64,000 nucleotides of DNA from CBDBUR01 sp965212075 (GCA_965212075.1 OZ243043.1:868001-932000), one strand, 5' to 3'; positions 1 through 8,982 are shown, numbered from the stretch's first letter. Translations and numbers: made by a program. Notes: generated from the sequence alone by a model not told the origin.

Positions 1-915
1 GCCTTTGAGCGCATCATCAACCTGCCGCGCCGCGGGCTGGGACAAGTGAGCCTCAGCGCACTCAGAGCGCTCGCGCGAAGCCAAGCCATATCTCTGCTCG
101 CCGCCGCCGGATTAAGCGCCGACCAGCTCACCAGCGCCGGACTTCAAAAAAAAGCCGCCAAAACATTAAGCGCCTTCGCCCAGCAGGCCGCCCAATGGCG
201 CGCCCTCGCCGATAAAAAACCGCCCGAGGATTTCGCCCGTCTCGTGCTCGAAGAGTCCGGCTATATGGAAATGTGGCGCCGCATGAGCGCTATCGATGCG
301 CAGGGCCGCCTCGACAACCTCAAGGAAATGCTGCGCGCCATCTCTGAGTTCGACCTGATCGCCGATTATCTCGAACACGTCGCGCTGGTCATGGATATGG
401 AGCAATCCCAAAATGACGACCGCGTCAATATCATGACGCTCCACGCCGCCAAAGGCTTAGAGTTCAACCATGTCTTCCTGCCCGGCTGGGAGGAGGAAAT
501 CTTTCCCCACCGCAAAAGCCTCGAAGACGGCCCGCAGGGCGTGGAGGAAGAGCGGCGGCTGGCCTATGTCGGGCTGACGCGCGCCAAGCAGCAGGCGCTG
601 ATTTCTTTTGCCAGCTCGCGCCTCGTATTCAACGAATGGAAAACGCCTCTGCCCTCGCGCTTTATTGACGAGATCGGCGAGGATCACATCGCGCGCCATA
701 ACCGCATCGCCGAAAATACAACGCCGTTTAACGCGTCATCTCATAAACCCTCATCTCATAAATCATCTAGCCGCGCCCATCCCTCTGGCACGCGGATCAT
801 CCACGAACATTTCGGCGAAGGCACAATCACCGCCGCCGAGGGCAACAACCTCACTATCCTGTTTGACGAGGAAGGCCGCAAAATGATCAAAGCCAGTTTC
901 GTCAAAAAGCTCTAA
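1..915 (+). CDS. uvrD: UvrD/PcrA-type DNA helicase, 5'-truncated by window edge
   Basis: This is the C-terminal part of a superfamily 1A 3'-5' DNA helicase used in nucleotide excision and mismatch repair. The reading frame is open from base 1 (it begins AFERIINLPRRGLG), so the gene starts upstream of the window; 304 residues are visible. Helicase motif V (VNIMTLHAAKGLEFNHVF) and motif VI (EEERRLAYVGLTRAK) are intact. The last ~45 residues (from IIHEHFGEGTI) match the Tudor-like tail that UvrD/PcrA uses to contact RNA polymerase. Between them lies a Ser/His/Lys-rich spacer containing a 15-bp DNA duplication. An internal GTG at 46 is not the true start, because conserved helicase sequence continues upstream. 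The family is certain; UvrD versus PcrA is only a naming matter. Confidence 0.93.
   Translation, partial: AFERIINLPRRGLGQVSLSALRALARSQAISLLAAAGLSADQLTSAGLQKKAAKTLSAFAQQAAQWRALADKKPPEDFARLVLEESGYMEMWRRMSAIDAQGRLDNLKEMLRAISEFDLIADYLEHVALVMDMEQSQNDDRVNIMTLHAAKGLEFNHVFLPGWEEEIFPHRKSLEDGPQGVEEERRLAYVGLTRAKQQALISFASSRLVFNEWKTPLPSRFIDEIGEDHIARHNRIAENTTPFNASSHKPSSHKSSSRAHPSGTRIIHEHFGEGTITAAEGNNLTILFDEEGRKMIKASFVKKL
736..765 (+). repeat. 15-bp tandem duplication in the UvrD spacer
   Basis: Two adjacent copies of TCATCTCATAAAYCC-like sequence (736-750 and 751-765) encode SSHKPSSHKS in the unconserved segment between helicase motif VI and the C-terminal Tudor-like domain. The length is a multiple of three, so the frame is kept. 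It is one of many short tandem duplications in this window. Confidence 0.8.
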
Positions 916-950
916 TCACGTCGGATTTTAATTTGTGTTAAACTAGCTGC

Positions 951-2801
951 ATGATGAGCAGCCAGAATTATTTACAGGATTTCTCGCAGCCCGCAGCGCC
1001 TTCGCAGAGTGCCGCGCGGGTCGCGGGCTTGCGCGAGGCTCTGCGCGCCGCCAACCTTGACGGCTTCATCGTGCCGCGCGCCAACGCGCATCAAGGGGAA
1101 TATGTCGCCGCCCAAGATGAAAGGCTGGCTTGGATTTCGGGATTTAGCGGATCGGCGGGCGTCGCGATCATTCTTGCCGACCACGCCGCGATCTTCACCG
1201 ATGGGCGCTATTTGCTCCAAGTCGCACAGCAGACCGATCAGGATGTTTTTAGCTGCCAGCACATCACCGCGACGCCGGTCGCCGTGTGGCTGGCCGACAA
1301 TCTGCCCGCAAAAGCGCGGCTCGGCTTTGATCCTTGGCTGCATACGATCAATGAAGTTGAAACATTGACAAAAGCCGCCGCGCAGACACAAAGCACATTG
1401 ATTGCCTGCCCGCAAAATATGGTGGATGAGATATGGGAAGACCGCCCGCCGCCGCCCAGTGCTGAAGTCGTCGCGCATGATCCGTCCTATGCCGGTCGCG
1501 CGGCGGCGCAAAAATGCGCCGAGGCCGCGCGCGCGCTCAAAAAAAACAGCGAAGCGGCCTTTGTGCTTACCGATCCGGCCTCGATTGCGTGGCTGCTCAA
1601 TATGCGTAGCCGCGATGTCCCCCATATGCCTGTGGCGCTCTGTTTTGCGATCCTGCACGCTGACGAAACAATTGACCTCTTCATTGAGCAAGCGCGCATC
1701 GCCGACGATCTCGCCCAGACTTTGGGCGCGCAACTGCGCATCAAGCCGCCCGACCAGTTCGGCGCGGCCTTAGACGCGCTCAGCACAGCAAAAAGCCCCG
1801 TGCGCCTCAATAAAAACCAGACCGCTTTTTGGATTTTTGACCGGCTCAAAAAATCAGGCGCTCAAATTCGCTTCGGCGCTGACCCCTGCCTCTTGCCCAA
1901 AGCGATCAAAAACGCCAAAGAAATTGAAGGCGCGCGCAACGCCCACCACCGCGACGGCGCAGCCCTCACGCAATTTTTGTGCTGGCTGGACGCAGAGGCT
2001 GAAAAAAATCAAATTGACGAAATCACCGCCGTCAAAAAACTCGAATCCTTCCGGCGGCGGCAAAACCTTTTCCAAGATATTAGCTTTGATACGATCTCCG
2101 GCTCAGGGCCGAACGGCGCGATTGTCCATTACCGCGTCACCGAGCCGACCAACCGAACTCTGCGCGATGGCGAATTGTTTCTCGTCGATAGCGGCGCCCA
2201 ATATCTCGACGGCACAACCGATGTGACCCGCACGATCGCCATCGGCCAGCCCAGCGGCGAAATGCGCGAAAACTTCACCCGCGTCCTCAAAGGCCATATC
2301 GCGCTCGCGCGCGCGACCTTCCCCGAAGGAACAAGCGGCCACCAGCTCGACGCGCTCGCCCGCCAGCCGCTCTGGGAGGCCGGACTCGACTTCGACCACG
2401 GCACCGGACACGGCGTCGGCTCCTATCTGTCCGTGCATGAAGGGCCGCAGGCGATCTCGCCGCGCGGCTCCGCGACGCCGCTCCAGCCCGGCATGATCAT
2501 CTCCAACGAGCCCGGCTATTACAAAACCGGCTGCTACGGCATTCGGATCGAAAACCTCGTCGTCGTGGTCGATAAAACGCAAAAAGCGCGAGATGACCTC
2601 AGCCAAGATGGCCGCAAAATGCTCGGCTTTGAAACGCTCACCTGCGCGCCGATTGACCTGACACTAGTTGAAGCCGCTTTGCTCGACGAAAAAGAGCGCG
2701 CTTGGCTCAACACCTATCACGCCCATATCCGCGCGGTGCTGACAAAGCTCGTGGACGAGCCAACCGCCGCATGGCTCACATCAGCTACGCGCGCGATATA
2801 A
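951..2801 (+). CDS. pepP: Xaa-Pro aminopeptidase (aminopeptidase P, M24B)
   Basis: A cytosolic metallo-aminopeptidase that removes an N-terminal residue preceding proline. At 616 residues it is the long three-domain form, with two creatinase-like N-terminal domains and a C-terminal pita-bread catalytic domain. Dinuclear metal ligands are visible in order: the Asp pair in LVDSGAQYLDGTTDVTRTI, His in DHGTGHGVGSY, Glu in SNEPGYY and Glu in GIRIENL. There is no signal peptide. The start is one of two adjacent ATGs at 951/954. The gene follows uvrD by 35 bp on the same strand and converges on ligA. The family assignment is secure; the gene symbol is by function, since long forms are also annotated pepP-like or simply M24. 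Confidence 0.9.
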   Translation: MMSSQNYLQDFSQPAAPSQSAARVAGLREALRAANLDGFIVPRANAHQGEYVAAQDERLAWISGFSGSAGVAIILADHAAIFTDGRYLLQVAQQTDQDVFSCQHITATPVAVWLADNLPAKARLGFDPWLHTINEVETLTKAAAQTQSTLIACPQNMVDEIWEDRPPPPSAEVVAHDPSYAGRAAAQKCAEAARALKKNSEAAFVLTDPASIAWLLNMRSRDVPHMPVALCFAILHADETIDLFIEQARIADDLAQTLGAQLRIKPPDQFGAALDALSTAKSPVRLNKNQTAFWIFDRLKKSGAQIRFGADPCLLPKAIKNAKEIEGARNAHHRDGAALTQFLCWLDAEAEKNQIDEITAVKKLESFRRRQNLFQDISFDTISGSGPNGAIVHYRVTEPTNRTLRDGELFLVDSGAQYLDGTTDVTRTIAIGQPSGEMRENFTRVLKGHIALARATFPEGTSGHQLDALARQPLWEAGLDFDHGTGHGVGSYLSVHEGPQAISPRGSATPLQPGMIISNEPGYYKTGCYGIRIENLVVVVDKTQKARDDLSQDGRKMLGFETLTCAPIDLTLVEAALLDEKERAWLNTYHAHIRAVLTKLVDEPTAAWLTSATRAI

Positions 2802-2810
2802 TCCCCGTCA

Positions 2811-2846
2811 TCTGGCATCAGATGGCATCATCTGACATCATCTGGG
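2811..2846. repeat. 10-bp imperfect tandem repeat between pepP and ligA
   Basis: Three to four 10-bp units (TCTGGCATCA, GATGGCATCA, TCTGACATCA, then TCTGGGGG) fill the gap between the convergent ends of pepP and ligA and run into the last ligA codons. CAGATG and CATCTG within it form a small inverted repeat, so it could act as a weak bidirectional terminator, but there is no strong GC stem with a T-run. Confidence 0.7.
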
Positions 2847-4934
2847 GGAAGAAAGCTTCTGCCATTGATCTTCGGAAAGAACTTTGACCCCCAGCTCGGC
2901 GGCCTTCTTGGCTTTGGTGCCGGACTTTTCTCCGGCGATCACATAATCCGTCGCCGCAGAGACCGAGCTAGAGACGCGCGCGCCTAATTTTTCAGCCAGA
3001 GCTTTGGCCTCAGCGCGAGTCATCTTTGTGAGCTGGCCGGTGAATACCAAAGTCTTGCCCGAAATCTCGCTGTCGGCAGAAGGCCGCGTGATCTCTTGCG
3101 GCGCAACACCCGCTCCTATCAGACCCTCCATCTCATCGCGATTGCCTTTATGAGAAAAAAACCGCCGCAGAGATTCAATGACGCTCTCGCCGACGCCGTC
3201 AAGCGCCAACAGGCCGTCCGCTGCGCCGCCCGCAGCGATTTTATCCATCGCCGCGCGAAACTCTTGATAATCTCGATAAAATAATGCCAGCTGGCGCGCC
3301 ATCGTCTCGCCAATATGGCGAATGCCCAAAGCATAAATGAACCGGTCAAGGCCGATATTTTTCCTGCGATCAATCTCGGCGAATAATTTGCGCGCGCTCT
3401 CTTTGAGCGTGCCGATTTGGTCTTTGCGCCCGCTCTCATAGCGCCAAATATCCGGCGGATCGGCCTCATATCTGTCGCGCAAAGTGAAAATATCCACCGC
3501 ATGGCGCACCATCTCTTTTTTATAATAATCCTCAATCTGCTTCGCGCCCAGCCCCTCAATGTCAAAGGCGCTGCGCGAAACAAAATGCTTCAACTGCTCA
3601 ATCGCCTGCGCCGGACAGGTCAAAAGGCCGGTGCAGCGGCGCACCGCTTCGCCCTCTTCGCGCAGGGAGAGCGCGCCGCATTGAGGGCATTTGTCGGGAA
3701 AAGCATAAATACGCGCGCCCCTGCGGCGCTTCTCCTTGACGACGCGGACAATCTGCGGGATCACATCGCCCGCCCGCTGGATGACCACATGATCGCCCGC
3801 GCGAATGTCCTTGCGCTTGATTTCGTCCTCATTGTGCAGAGTCGCATGACGCACGACAACGCCGCCAACCGTGACCGGCTTCAGATTGGCGACCGGCGTC
3901 AGCGCGCCGGTGCGTCCGACTTGAATGGAGATCTTTTCAATCAATGTCTCCGCCTGTTCGGGCGAGAATTTATGCGCCACCGCCCAGCGCGGCGCGCGCG
4001 ATAAAGAGCCCAAGCGCTCCTGCCAGTCCAGCCGGTTGACCTTATAGACGAGGCCATCAACATCAAAACCCAATTCCGCGCGCTGGCTTTCTATCTCTTG
4101 GTGAAAGGCAAACAGAGCCTCAAGCGAAGAGGTCAAACATTTCTGCTCCGGAACAGGCAGCCCCCACTTTTTGAGCTTGTCCATCGCCGCTTTTTGAGTC
4201 TTCGCGCCAAGTGCTGCGCCCGCCCAGCCATAGGCAAAAAAGCGCAGAGGCCGCTCCGCCGTGATCTTGGCGTCAAGCTGCCGCAGCGATCCCGCCGCCG
4301 CATTGCGCGGATTGGCAAAAATCTGCCTGCCAGCCTTTTGCTGCTTTTCGTTGAGCGCTTCAAAATCTTGATGGGTCATATAGGCTTCACCACGAATTTC
4401 GATTAAGTCGGGCAGTGTGCTGCCCTTCAACTTTTTGGGAATTTCGGCAAAGGTGCGGATATTTTCAGTGATCTCTTCGCCCTGTTTGCCATCGCCCCGT
4501 GTGGCTGCGCGAACCAACACGCCCTTTTGATAGACCAGAGCCACCGACAGGCCGTCAATTTTCGGCTCGGCAAGAATCTCAACTTCATCCTGATCTTTGA
4601 GATTCAAAAAACGGCGGACGCGCTCCAAAAAAGCCTGCGCCTCACCTTCATTCGCCGCATTGGCCAGCGACAACATCGCCGCACTATGCTCAACCTTGTT
4701 GAACCCTTCTCCAACCGCGCCGCCTAGCTTGCGTGTCGGCGAAGACGCCACAACATATTGCGGATTTTGTTCCTCTAATTTTTGCAGGCGGCGAAAAAGC
4801 TCGTCATAAACTGCATCGCTGATTTCGGGCTTGTTGTCTTGATAATAAAGCCGGTTATGGCGATTGATCTCGCGCCTAAGCTCCTTGATTTCATCAGCAA
4901 TTTTAGGCTTTGTGTTTTTTTCCTTCTTGGCCAT
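2838..4934 (-). CDS. ligA: NAD-dependent DNA ligase LigA
   Basis: The replicative DNA ligase, which seals nicks using NAD+. The 698 residues match the family length. All domains are present: an N-terminal Ia NAD-binding domain (HNRLYYQ near residue 30), an adenylation domain with nucleophilic Lys in AEPKIDGLSVAL (about residue 124), an OB fold, a four-cysteine zinc finger (CPQCG ... RRCTGLLTCP), helix-hairpin-helix repeats and a C-terminal BRCT domain (GKTLVFTGQLTKMTRAEAK). It is the last gene of the minus-strand lpxC-bamD block; its start overlaps the preceding small gene by about 30 bp. In many alphaproteobacteria recN lies between bamD and ligA, but here it does not. Confidence 0.97.
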   Translation of the reverse strand: MAKKEKNTKPKIADEIKELRREINRHNRLYYQDNKPEISDAVYDELFRRLQKLEEQNPQYVVASSPTRKLGGAVGEGFNKVEHSAAMLSLANAANEGEAQAFLERVRRFLNLKDQDEVEILAEPKIDGLSVALVYQKGVLVRAATRGDGKQGEEITENIRTFAEIPKKLKGSTLPDLIEIRGEAYMTHQDFEALNEKQQKAGRQIFANPRNAAAGSLRQLDAKITAERPLRFFAYGWAGAALGAKTQKAAMDKLKKWGLPVPEQKCLTSSLEALFAFHQEIESQRAELGFDVDGLVYKVNRLDWQERLGSLSRAPRWAVAHKFSPEQAETLIEKISIQVGRTGALTPVANLKPVTVGGVVVRHATLHNEDEIKRKDIRAGDHVVIQRAGDVIPQIVRVVKEKRRRGARIYAFPDKCPQCGALSLREEGEAVRRCTGLLTCPAQAIEQLKHFVSRSAFDIEGLGAKQIEDYYKKEMVRHAVDIFTLRDRYEADPPDIWRYESGRKDQIGTLKESARKLFAEIDRRKNIGLDRFIYALGIRHIGETMARQLALFYRDYQEFRAAMDKIAAGGAADGLLALDGVGESVIESLRRFFSHKGNRDEMEGLIGAGVAPQEITRPSADSEISGKTLVFTGQLTKMTRAEAKALAEKLGARVSSSVSAATDYVIAGEKSGTKAKKAAELGVKVLSEDQWQKLSSPR

Positions 4935-5106
4935 AAATCATCTCATCAAGCACCTCATCAGGCAGATTTTGAACCTCGCGGCGCGCTAAAGGCAACTTCT
5001 TTGATATATCCGCCAACGCTGCAAACACATCATCTGGCGGCTGGGTGGCAAACCCCTCTAGAGTCCGCACGATATGATCAAGTTTATTAAAAAATTGTGG
5101 CATCAT
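4903..5106 (-). CDS. small conserved-context protein of unknown function
   Basis: A 67-residue acidic/hydrophilic protein (begins MMPQFFNKLDHIV, ends YGQEGKKHKA) between bamD and ligA. It is preceded by a purine-rich ribosome-binding site (AAAGGAAAAA just upstream of 5106) and overlaps the ligA start, which suggests translational coupling. It has no transmembrane segment, signal or motif I recognise, and is probably helical. It occupies the place where recN is often found, but nothing in it resembles RecN. It is probably a real gene because of the ribosome-binding site, the operon position and the lack of any other reading in this interval. Confidence 0.6.
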   Translation of the reverse strand: MMPQFFNKLDHIVRTLEGFATQPPDDVFAALADISKKLPLARREVQNLPDEVLDEMIYGQEGKKHKA

Positions 5107-5128
5107 TTTTTTCCTTTATCTCTTTCTC

Positions 5129-5950
5129 TTATTTTTTGGCTGGTTTTGCCTGCGCAATTCTGAGCAAATTCTTTTCCCTTAACAAGTCATAGCTATGTTT
5201 ATACCACGAGCTGTCAGGAAAATTATGCCCCAAAAGACCCGCCATGCGGCGCGCTTCGCTATCCAGACCCAGCGTCAGATAAACCTCAACCATGCGGTGC
5301 AGAGCCTCAGCGACATAGGCCGAGCGGCCATAATTATTCACCACCGATTGAAACCGGTTGAGCGCGCCTGCGAGCTGGTTATGCTCCATCGCCCAGCGGC
5401 CAAGATACATCTCTTTGGCCGCCAGCGACGCCTGCACCAAAGATATTTTAACCTGCGCATCACGCGCATAGATACTATTCGGAAAAAAGCCGACCACTTG
5501 ACCAAAAGCTCCCAGAGCCGCAAGCGCAGTTGATTGATCGCGGTTGGTTTCGCCAATCTGCTCGTAAAAACACATCGCGCGCAAATAATAGGCATAAGCG
5601 ACATGCTCATTGCCGGGATAAAGCGCGATGAAGCGGTCAAGCTGGGCGATCGCCTGCGGATATTGATTGATTAAATAATGCGTCCAGCCTGCCATCACTA
5701 AAGCATGGCGCACCCAGACCGAATAAGGATATTGCTCCCCCACGAGGTTGAATTCCTCAATCGCAGAAATGTAATTGCGGTCAAACAAATAATCCAAGCC
5801 GCTATTATAAATGAGCTCCACCGGACGCGAATCCGAGCCGGGGAAAAACCCGTCATCAGGATTGGAGGCGCATCCCGCAAAGACAACACAAATAGATAAA
5901 ATACAAGAAGAGATTGCGGCCCGCGCAACACGCACATACAGCATCATCAA
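5129..5950 (-). CDS. bamD: outer-membrane assembly lipoprotein BamD
   Basis: An essential lipoprotein partner of BamA in the complex that folds beta-barrel proteins into the outer membrane. The 273-residue product begins with a lipoprotein signal peptide ending in the lipobox VFAG-C (Cys about residue 27), so the mature protein is lipid-anchored. The rest is tetratricopeptide-like: YNSGLDYLFDRNYISAIEEF, YAYYLRAMCFYEQIG and YVAEALHRMVEVYLTLG are recognisable repeat helices. Several Met codons are possible at the start (MMM); all leave the lipobox intact. It lies directly after lpxC, a conserved alphaproteobacterial arrangement. Confidence 0.93.
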   Translation of the reverse strand: MMMLYVRVARAAISSCILSICVVFAGCASNPDDGFFPGSDSRPVELIYNSGLDYLFDRNYISAIEEFNLVGEQYPYSVWVRHALVMAGWTHYLINQYPQAIAQLDRFIALYPGNEHVAYAYYLRAMCFYEQIGETNRDQSTALAALGAFGQVVGFFPNSIYARDAQVKISLVQASLAAKEMYLGRWAMEHNQLAGALNRFQSVVNNYGRSAYVAEALHRMVEVYLTLGLDSEARRMAGLLGHNFPDSSWYKHSYDLLREKNLLRIAQAKPAKK

Positions 5951-5959
5951 ATCAAAATG

Positions 5960-6883
5960 CTAGCGGCTGTGTTCAAACCGAAAATTATCGGCCTGATGAA
6001 AAAACTTGCGCAAAAGCAGGTTATTCAAACTATGGCCGCTTTTATAGCTTGCAAACCGGCCAATCAGCGGCGCACCCGCCAATGCCAAATCTCCAACAGC
6101 ATCAAGCGCTTTATGGCGAACAAACTCATCAGCAAAACGCAAACCCTGCTGATTCATAATGCTGTCTTTGCCCTGAGAATCTTTGGCGATGCCGATCGTA
6201 TTGTCCAAACTCACGCCGCGCGCCAAGCCCATATCGCGCATGCGATCAAGGTCTTCAGCAAAGCCAAACGTGCGCGCCGCCGCAAGCTCTTTGTTAAAAC
6301 TTATCGGCCAGCTTCCATTTTGGCCAGCAGTGCGAAATTGCTGCTTGCCAATCACCGGATTGTCAAAATCTATCGCGACATCCATCTCAAATTCATCAGC
6401 AGGCACCAGCTGCGCCCACGCATCCCCCTCTTCAACCGCAACAGGCATCAAAACACGAATATAGTTGCGCGCTTTGCCATTGGTCGCAATCCCCGCTTTG
6501 CGAATCTCTTCAACAAAAATATGCGACGAGCCATCCATGATCGGCACTTCCGCGCCGTCAATTTCCACGACGGCGTCATCCACGCCGCAGCCTGCAAACG
6601 CTGCCATCAAATGCTCAATCGTTGAGATCGTCACGCCATAATCATTGCCGATCGTCGTAGAAAACCGCGTATCAACAACCCGATCATAGCGCGCAGAAAG
6701 ATGCGTCTCTTCCGGCGGCCTATCGGCAAGATCGGTGCGGATAAATACGATTCCTTTATCCTGAAGATGACTAGAATCAGAATTTTGATGAGGCCGCAGC
6801 ACGATATGTATATCGCTGCCGCTATGCACACCTTTGCCCGCCAAATTTATGCGGCCTGCCAACCTTCTTCTTTTATCAGCCAT
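5960..6883 (-). CDS. lpxC: UDP-3-O-acyl-N-acetylglucosamine deacetylase LpxC
   Basis: The zinc enzyme of the committed step of lipid A synthesis. Zinc and catalytic motifs are present: TIEHLMAAFAG (first His), HKALDAVGDLALAG (second His and the Asp) and SGHSLNN (C-terminal His). I place the start at MADKRRRLAGRINL, since homologues have only a few residues before the LAGKGVHSG strand; in-frame starts at 6910 and 6946 would add up to 21 unconserved residues, and no candidate has a strong ribosome-binding site. The final protein is about 307 residues, normal for the family. It follows ftsZ after a ~300-bp gap that probably carries its own promoter. Confidence 0.93.
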   Translation of the reverse strand: MADKRRRLAGRINLAGKGVHSGSDIHIVLRPHQNSDSSHLQDKGIVFIRTDLADRPPEETHLSARYDRVVDTRFSTTIGNDYGVTISTIEHLMAAFAGCGVDDAVVEIDGAEVPIMDGSSHIFVEEIRKAGIATNGKARNYIRVLMPVAVEEGDAWAQLVPADEFEMDVAIDFDNPVIGKQQFRTAGQNGSWPISFNKELAAARTFGFAEDLDRMRDMGLARGVSLDNTIGIAKDSQGKDSIMNQQGLRFADEFVRHKALDAVGDLALAGAPLIGRFASYKSGHSLNNLLLRKFFHQADNFRFEHSR

Positions 6884-7191
6884 GTTCTTCTTGTATCTTC
6901 TTTCCGTCATCAAATGATTCAAGCCCGAAACTGCCTCCCCGCACAAAAGCGATATGCCCTCGCACGGAGAGGAAGTGGGATTTCAGAAAAACTATCCATA
7001 TGATGAGTAGTCCTTTTCAGACACCCAAAATGGATACTCCCTTTGAAAGGTTAATAACTAACCAATAGGGCATCAACGCTCAAATCAAACTTTATGACGA
7101 ACTATTACAATATCCGTGCAGCTATATCCGCGCAGCTATATCCGTGCGATGGCGCGCCCTGCCGCTTGATCTGTTGATTAGCAGGATTTGG
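6884..7191. other. intergenic region between ftsZ and lpxC
   Basis: About 300 bp of lower-GC sequence. It holds the possible upstream starts of lpxC, a small inverted repeat GGTTA-ATAAC-TAACC at 7049-7063 that could be an operator or a weak hairpin, and a 14-bp tandem repeat at 7110-7151. I see no convincing protein-coding gene or strong intrinsic terminator. As the only sizeable gap in the block it is the likely site of the lpxC-bamD-ligA promoter. Confidence 0.5.
7110..7151. repeat. 14-bp tandem repeat, three copies, downstream of ftsZ
   Basis: Units ATATCCGTGCAGCT (7110), ATATCCGCGCAGCT (7124) and ATATCCGTGCGATG (7138) follow each other without gaps. The location is just past the ftsZ stop codon on the minus strand. 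No function is apparent; it resembles the other short tandem duplications in the window. Confidence 0.8.
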
Positions 7192-8982
7192 TCAGTTGGC
7201 CTGACTTTTGAGGAAGCTTGGGATTTCCAACTGCTCATCACCGCCATCTTTGCTCGTCTTCTGGACGGCGCTCGACGGGGGCTGGTGGGCGTTTTGGCCC
7301 AGACTGGCCGCACTGGCCGCACTGGCCGCACTGGCCGAAGGCGTCTGCTGTGCGGATAGATTTTCCTCTCCGGCTTTCAGGCTCAGCCACGCCTTCACAC
7401 GGCCAAAAAAGCCCTTCGGCGCGTGATCCTCACGGCCACTTTGCGGCGCAGATTGATGGAGAGGCCTGAGATGTGTCGGCGTCATGCGATCAATGGGGCT
7501 AGCGCCTATTTGTGGGCTGGCACCATGCGGGCTCGCGCCGATTTGTGGGCCGGCCAAAGAGGCCTCAAACGGATGGACGCTCTGCGCAAGGTGAGGCGCG
7601 GCAGGCCCCGTATCAGAGTTTGGCGGCGGCGGCGGCGCGATTCTCTCGCCATTATCCGCTTTCATGTCCGCCTTAACATCATCAGGGGTCTCCTGATGGA
7701 GGCTCTGCTCTTCGGCGATCGCGGCAAGGCGCGGCTCCTGATCTTCGGATGAAGTCATTTGCGGCGGCTGTGCCGACTGAACGGGGGGAACGATCTGAAA
7801 GGGCTGCGTGCGCACCTCTTGAGGTCGCACCCCTTGGGGTCGCACCTCTTGAAGCTGGCCATTTTGGGACGGCGCATCTTGATTCATGGTTTTTGGCGCC
7901 CCGCCATTCATTGCTGGCTGTAATTGTGCTGTCGGCGCTTCCTCCATTTCGTTGGTGCCGCCGACGAGCGCGAGGCTGCTATGTTCGTCATCTTCGTCGG
8001 GCATCACGAGCGCCTCTTCCTGATCAATGCCGGTCGCAACAACCGATATGCGCAACAGACCGCCTAATGTCGGATCGGTGGTCGCGCCAAAAATGATCTG
8101 CGCATCGGGATCAACCTCAGAGCGAATGCGATTGGCAGCTTCTTCTACTTCATAAAGCTTCATATCTTCATCGCCGCTAATGCTGATCAGCACGCCGCGC
8201 GCGCCTTTCATTGACACATCATCCAGCAGCGGATTGTTCAACGCATGTTCAGCAGCTTCAATGCCGCGTTTTTCTCCTTCGGCTTCGCCTGTGCCGATCA
8301 TCGCCTTGCCCATTTCGCCCATCACGGTGCGGACATCGGCAAAGTCCAGATTGATCATGCCCGGACGCACCATCAAATTGGTGATTCCCGCAACCGCCGA
8401 AAATAAAACGCGATCGGCCATCGCAAACGCTTCGGTCAACGCCGTCTGTTCGCTGGAGACACGAAATAAGTTTTGATTCGGAATGATCAGCAAAGTATCA
8501 ACATATTTCTGCATCTCTTCAATGCCTGACTCCGCAATCGCCATGCGCCGATTGCCTTCAAACATAAAGGGCTTCGTGACCACGCCGACCGTCAGCGCGC
8601 CCATCTCTTTGGCGAGCCGCGCAACCACAGGTGCTGCGCCCGTGCCCGTGCCGCCGCCCATGCCTGCCGTCACAAATACCATATGCGCGCCATGAATCGC
8701 ATCAGAAATATCGCCGATGACTTCTTCAGCGGCCTCAAACCCGATCTCCGGATGAGACCCCGCGCCTAAACCCTGTGTGCGTTTCGCGCCCATTTGAATA
8801 GAACGCTCGGCGTCATTTTGCGCAAGTGATTGCGCATCGGTATTCGCCACCACAAAATCCACGCCTTCTAAATTGGAGTGAATCATATTGTTGACAGCAT
8901 TGCAGCCGCCGCCGCCAACGCCAAACACAACAATCTTCGGCCTCAAAATGGGTTTCTCTGGAATACTGATCGTGATACTCAT
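7192..8982 (-). CDS. ftsZ: cell division GTPase FtsZ
   Basis: The tubulin homologue that forms the division ring. In the 596-residue product, the GTPase core is complete: the T1 region GVGGGGCNAVN (about 21-31), the signature GGGTGTG (109-115) and the NLDFADV T7 region. The core ends near residue 325, followed by a ~255-residue Pro/Gln-rich linker and the conserved C-terminal peptide ending EIPSFLKSQAN, which in other species binds FtsA and other anchors. The linker contains three families of in-frame DNA repeats. The ribosome-binding site is good (GGAGACG before ATG). ftsA and ftsQ, normally directly upstream, are absent: ddl ends 55 bp before this start. Confidence 0.98.
   Translation of the reverse strand: MSITISIPEKPILRPKIVVFGVGGGGCNAVNNMIHSNLEGVDFVVANTDAQSLAQNDAERSIQMGAKRTQGLGAGSHPEIGFEAAEEVIGDISDAIHGAHMVFVTAGMGGGTGTGAAPVVARLAKEMGALTVGVVTKPFMFEGNRRMAIAESGIEEMQKYVDTLLIIPNQNLFRVSSEQTALTEAFAMADRVLFSAVAGITNLMVRPGMINLDFADVRTVMGEMGKAMIGTGEAEGEKRGIEAAEHALNNPLLDDVSMKGARGVLISISGDEDMKLYEVEEAANRIRSEVDPDAQIIFGATTDPTLGGLLRISVVATGIDQEEALVMPDEDDEHSSLALVGGTNEMEEAPTAQLQPAMNGGAPKTMNQDAPSQNGQLQEVRPQGVRPQEVRTQPFQIVPPVQSAQPPQMTSSEDQEPRLAAIAEEQSLHQETPDDVKADMKADNGERIAPPPPPNSDTGPAAPHLAQSVHPFEASLAGPQIGASPHGASPQIGASPIDRMTPTHLRPLHQSAPQSGREDHAPKGFFGRVKAWLSLKAGEENLSAQQTPSASAASAASAASLGQNAHQPPSSAVQKTSKDGGDEQLEIPSFLKSQAN
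7303..7338 (-). repeat. 9-bp tandem repeat (x4) in the FtsZ linker
   Basis: Four contiguous copies of ACTGGCCGC/A on the plus strand encode an (Ala-Ala-Ser)-type run near the end of the FtsZ linker. It is in frame and so tolerated, and is likely to be length-variable between strains. Confidence 0.85.
7498..7554 (-). repeat. 33-bp period repeat in the FtsZ linker
   Basis: Two 24-bp near-identical blocks (7498-7521 and 7531-7554; both contain the core ATTTGTGGGC) are offset by 33 bp. They encode the related strings GPQIGASP and SPQIGASP around a third GASP. This is a further in-frame expansion of the FtsZ linker. Confidence 0.7.
7811..7855 (-). repeat. 15-bp tandem repeat (x3) in the FtsZ linker
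   Basis: Units CGCACCTCTTGAGGT, CGCACCCCTTGGGGT and CGCACCTCTTGAAGC lie end to end and encode the pentapeptide series QEVRP-QGVRP-QEVRT. The middle unit has diverged at three bases, so the array is not brand new. Confidence 0.85.

Noticed and set aside
7049..7063. Intrinsic terminator or CtrA site downstream of ftsZ
   Set aside because: The stem is only 5 bp without a T-run, and the TTAA-N7-TTAA pattern of CtrA sites is not met.
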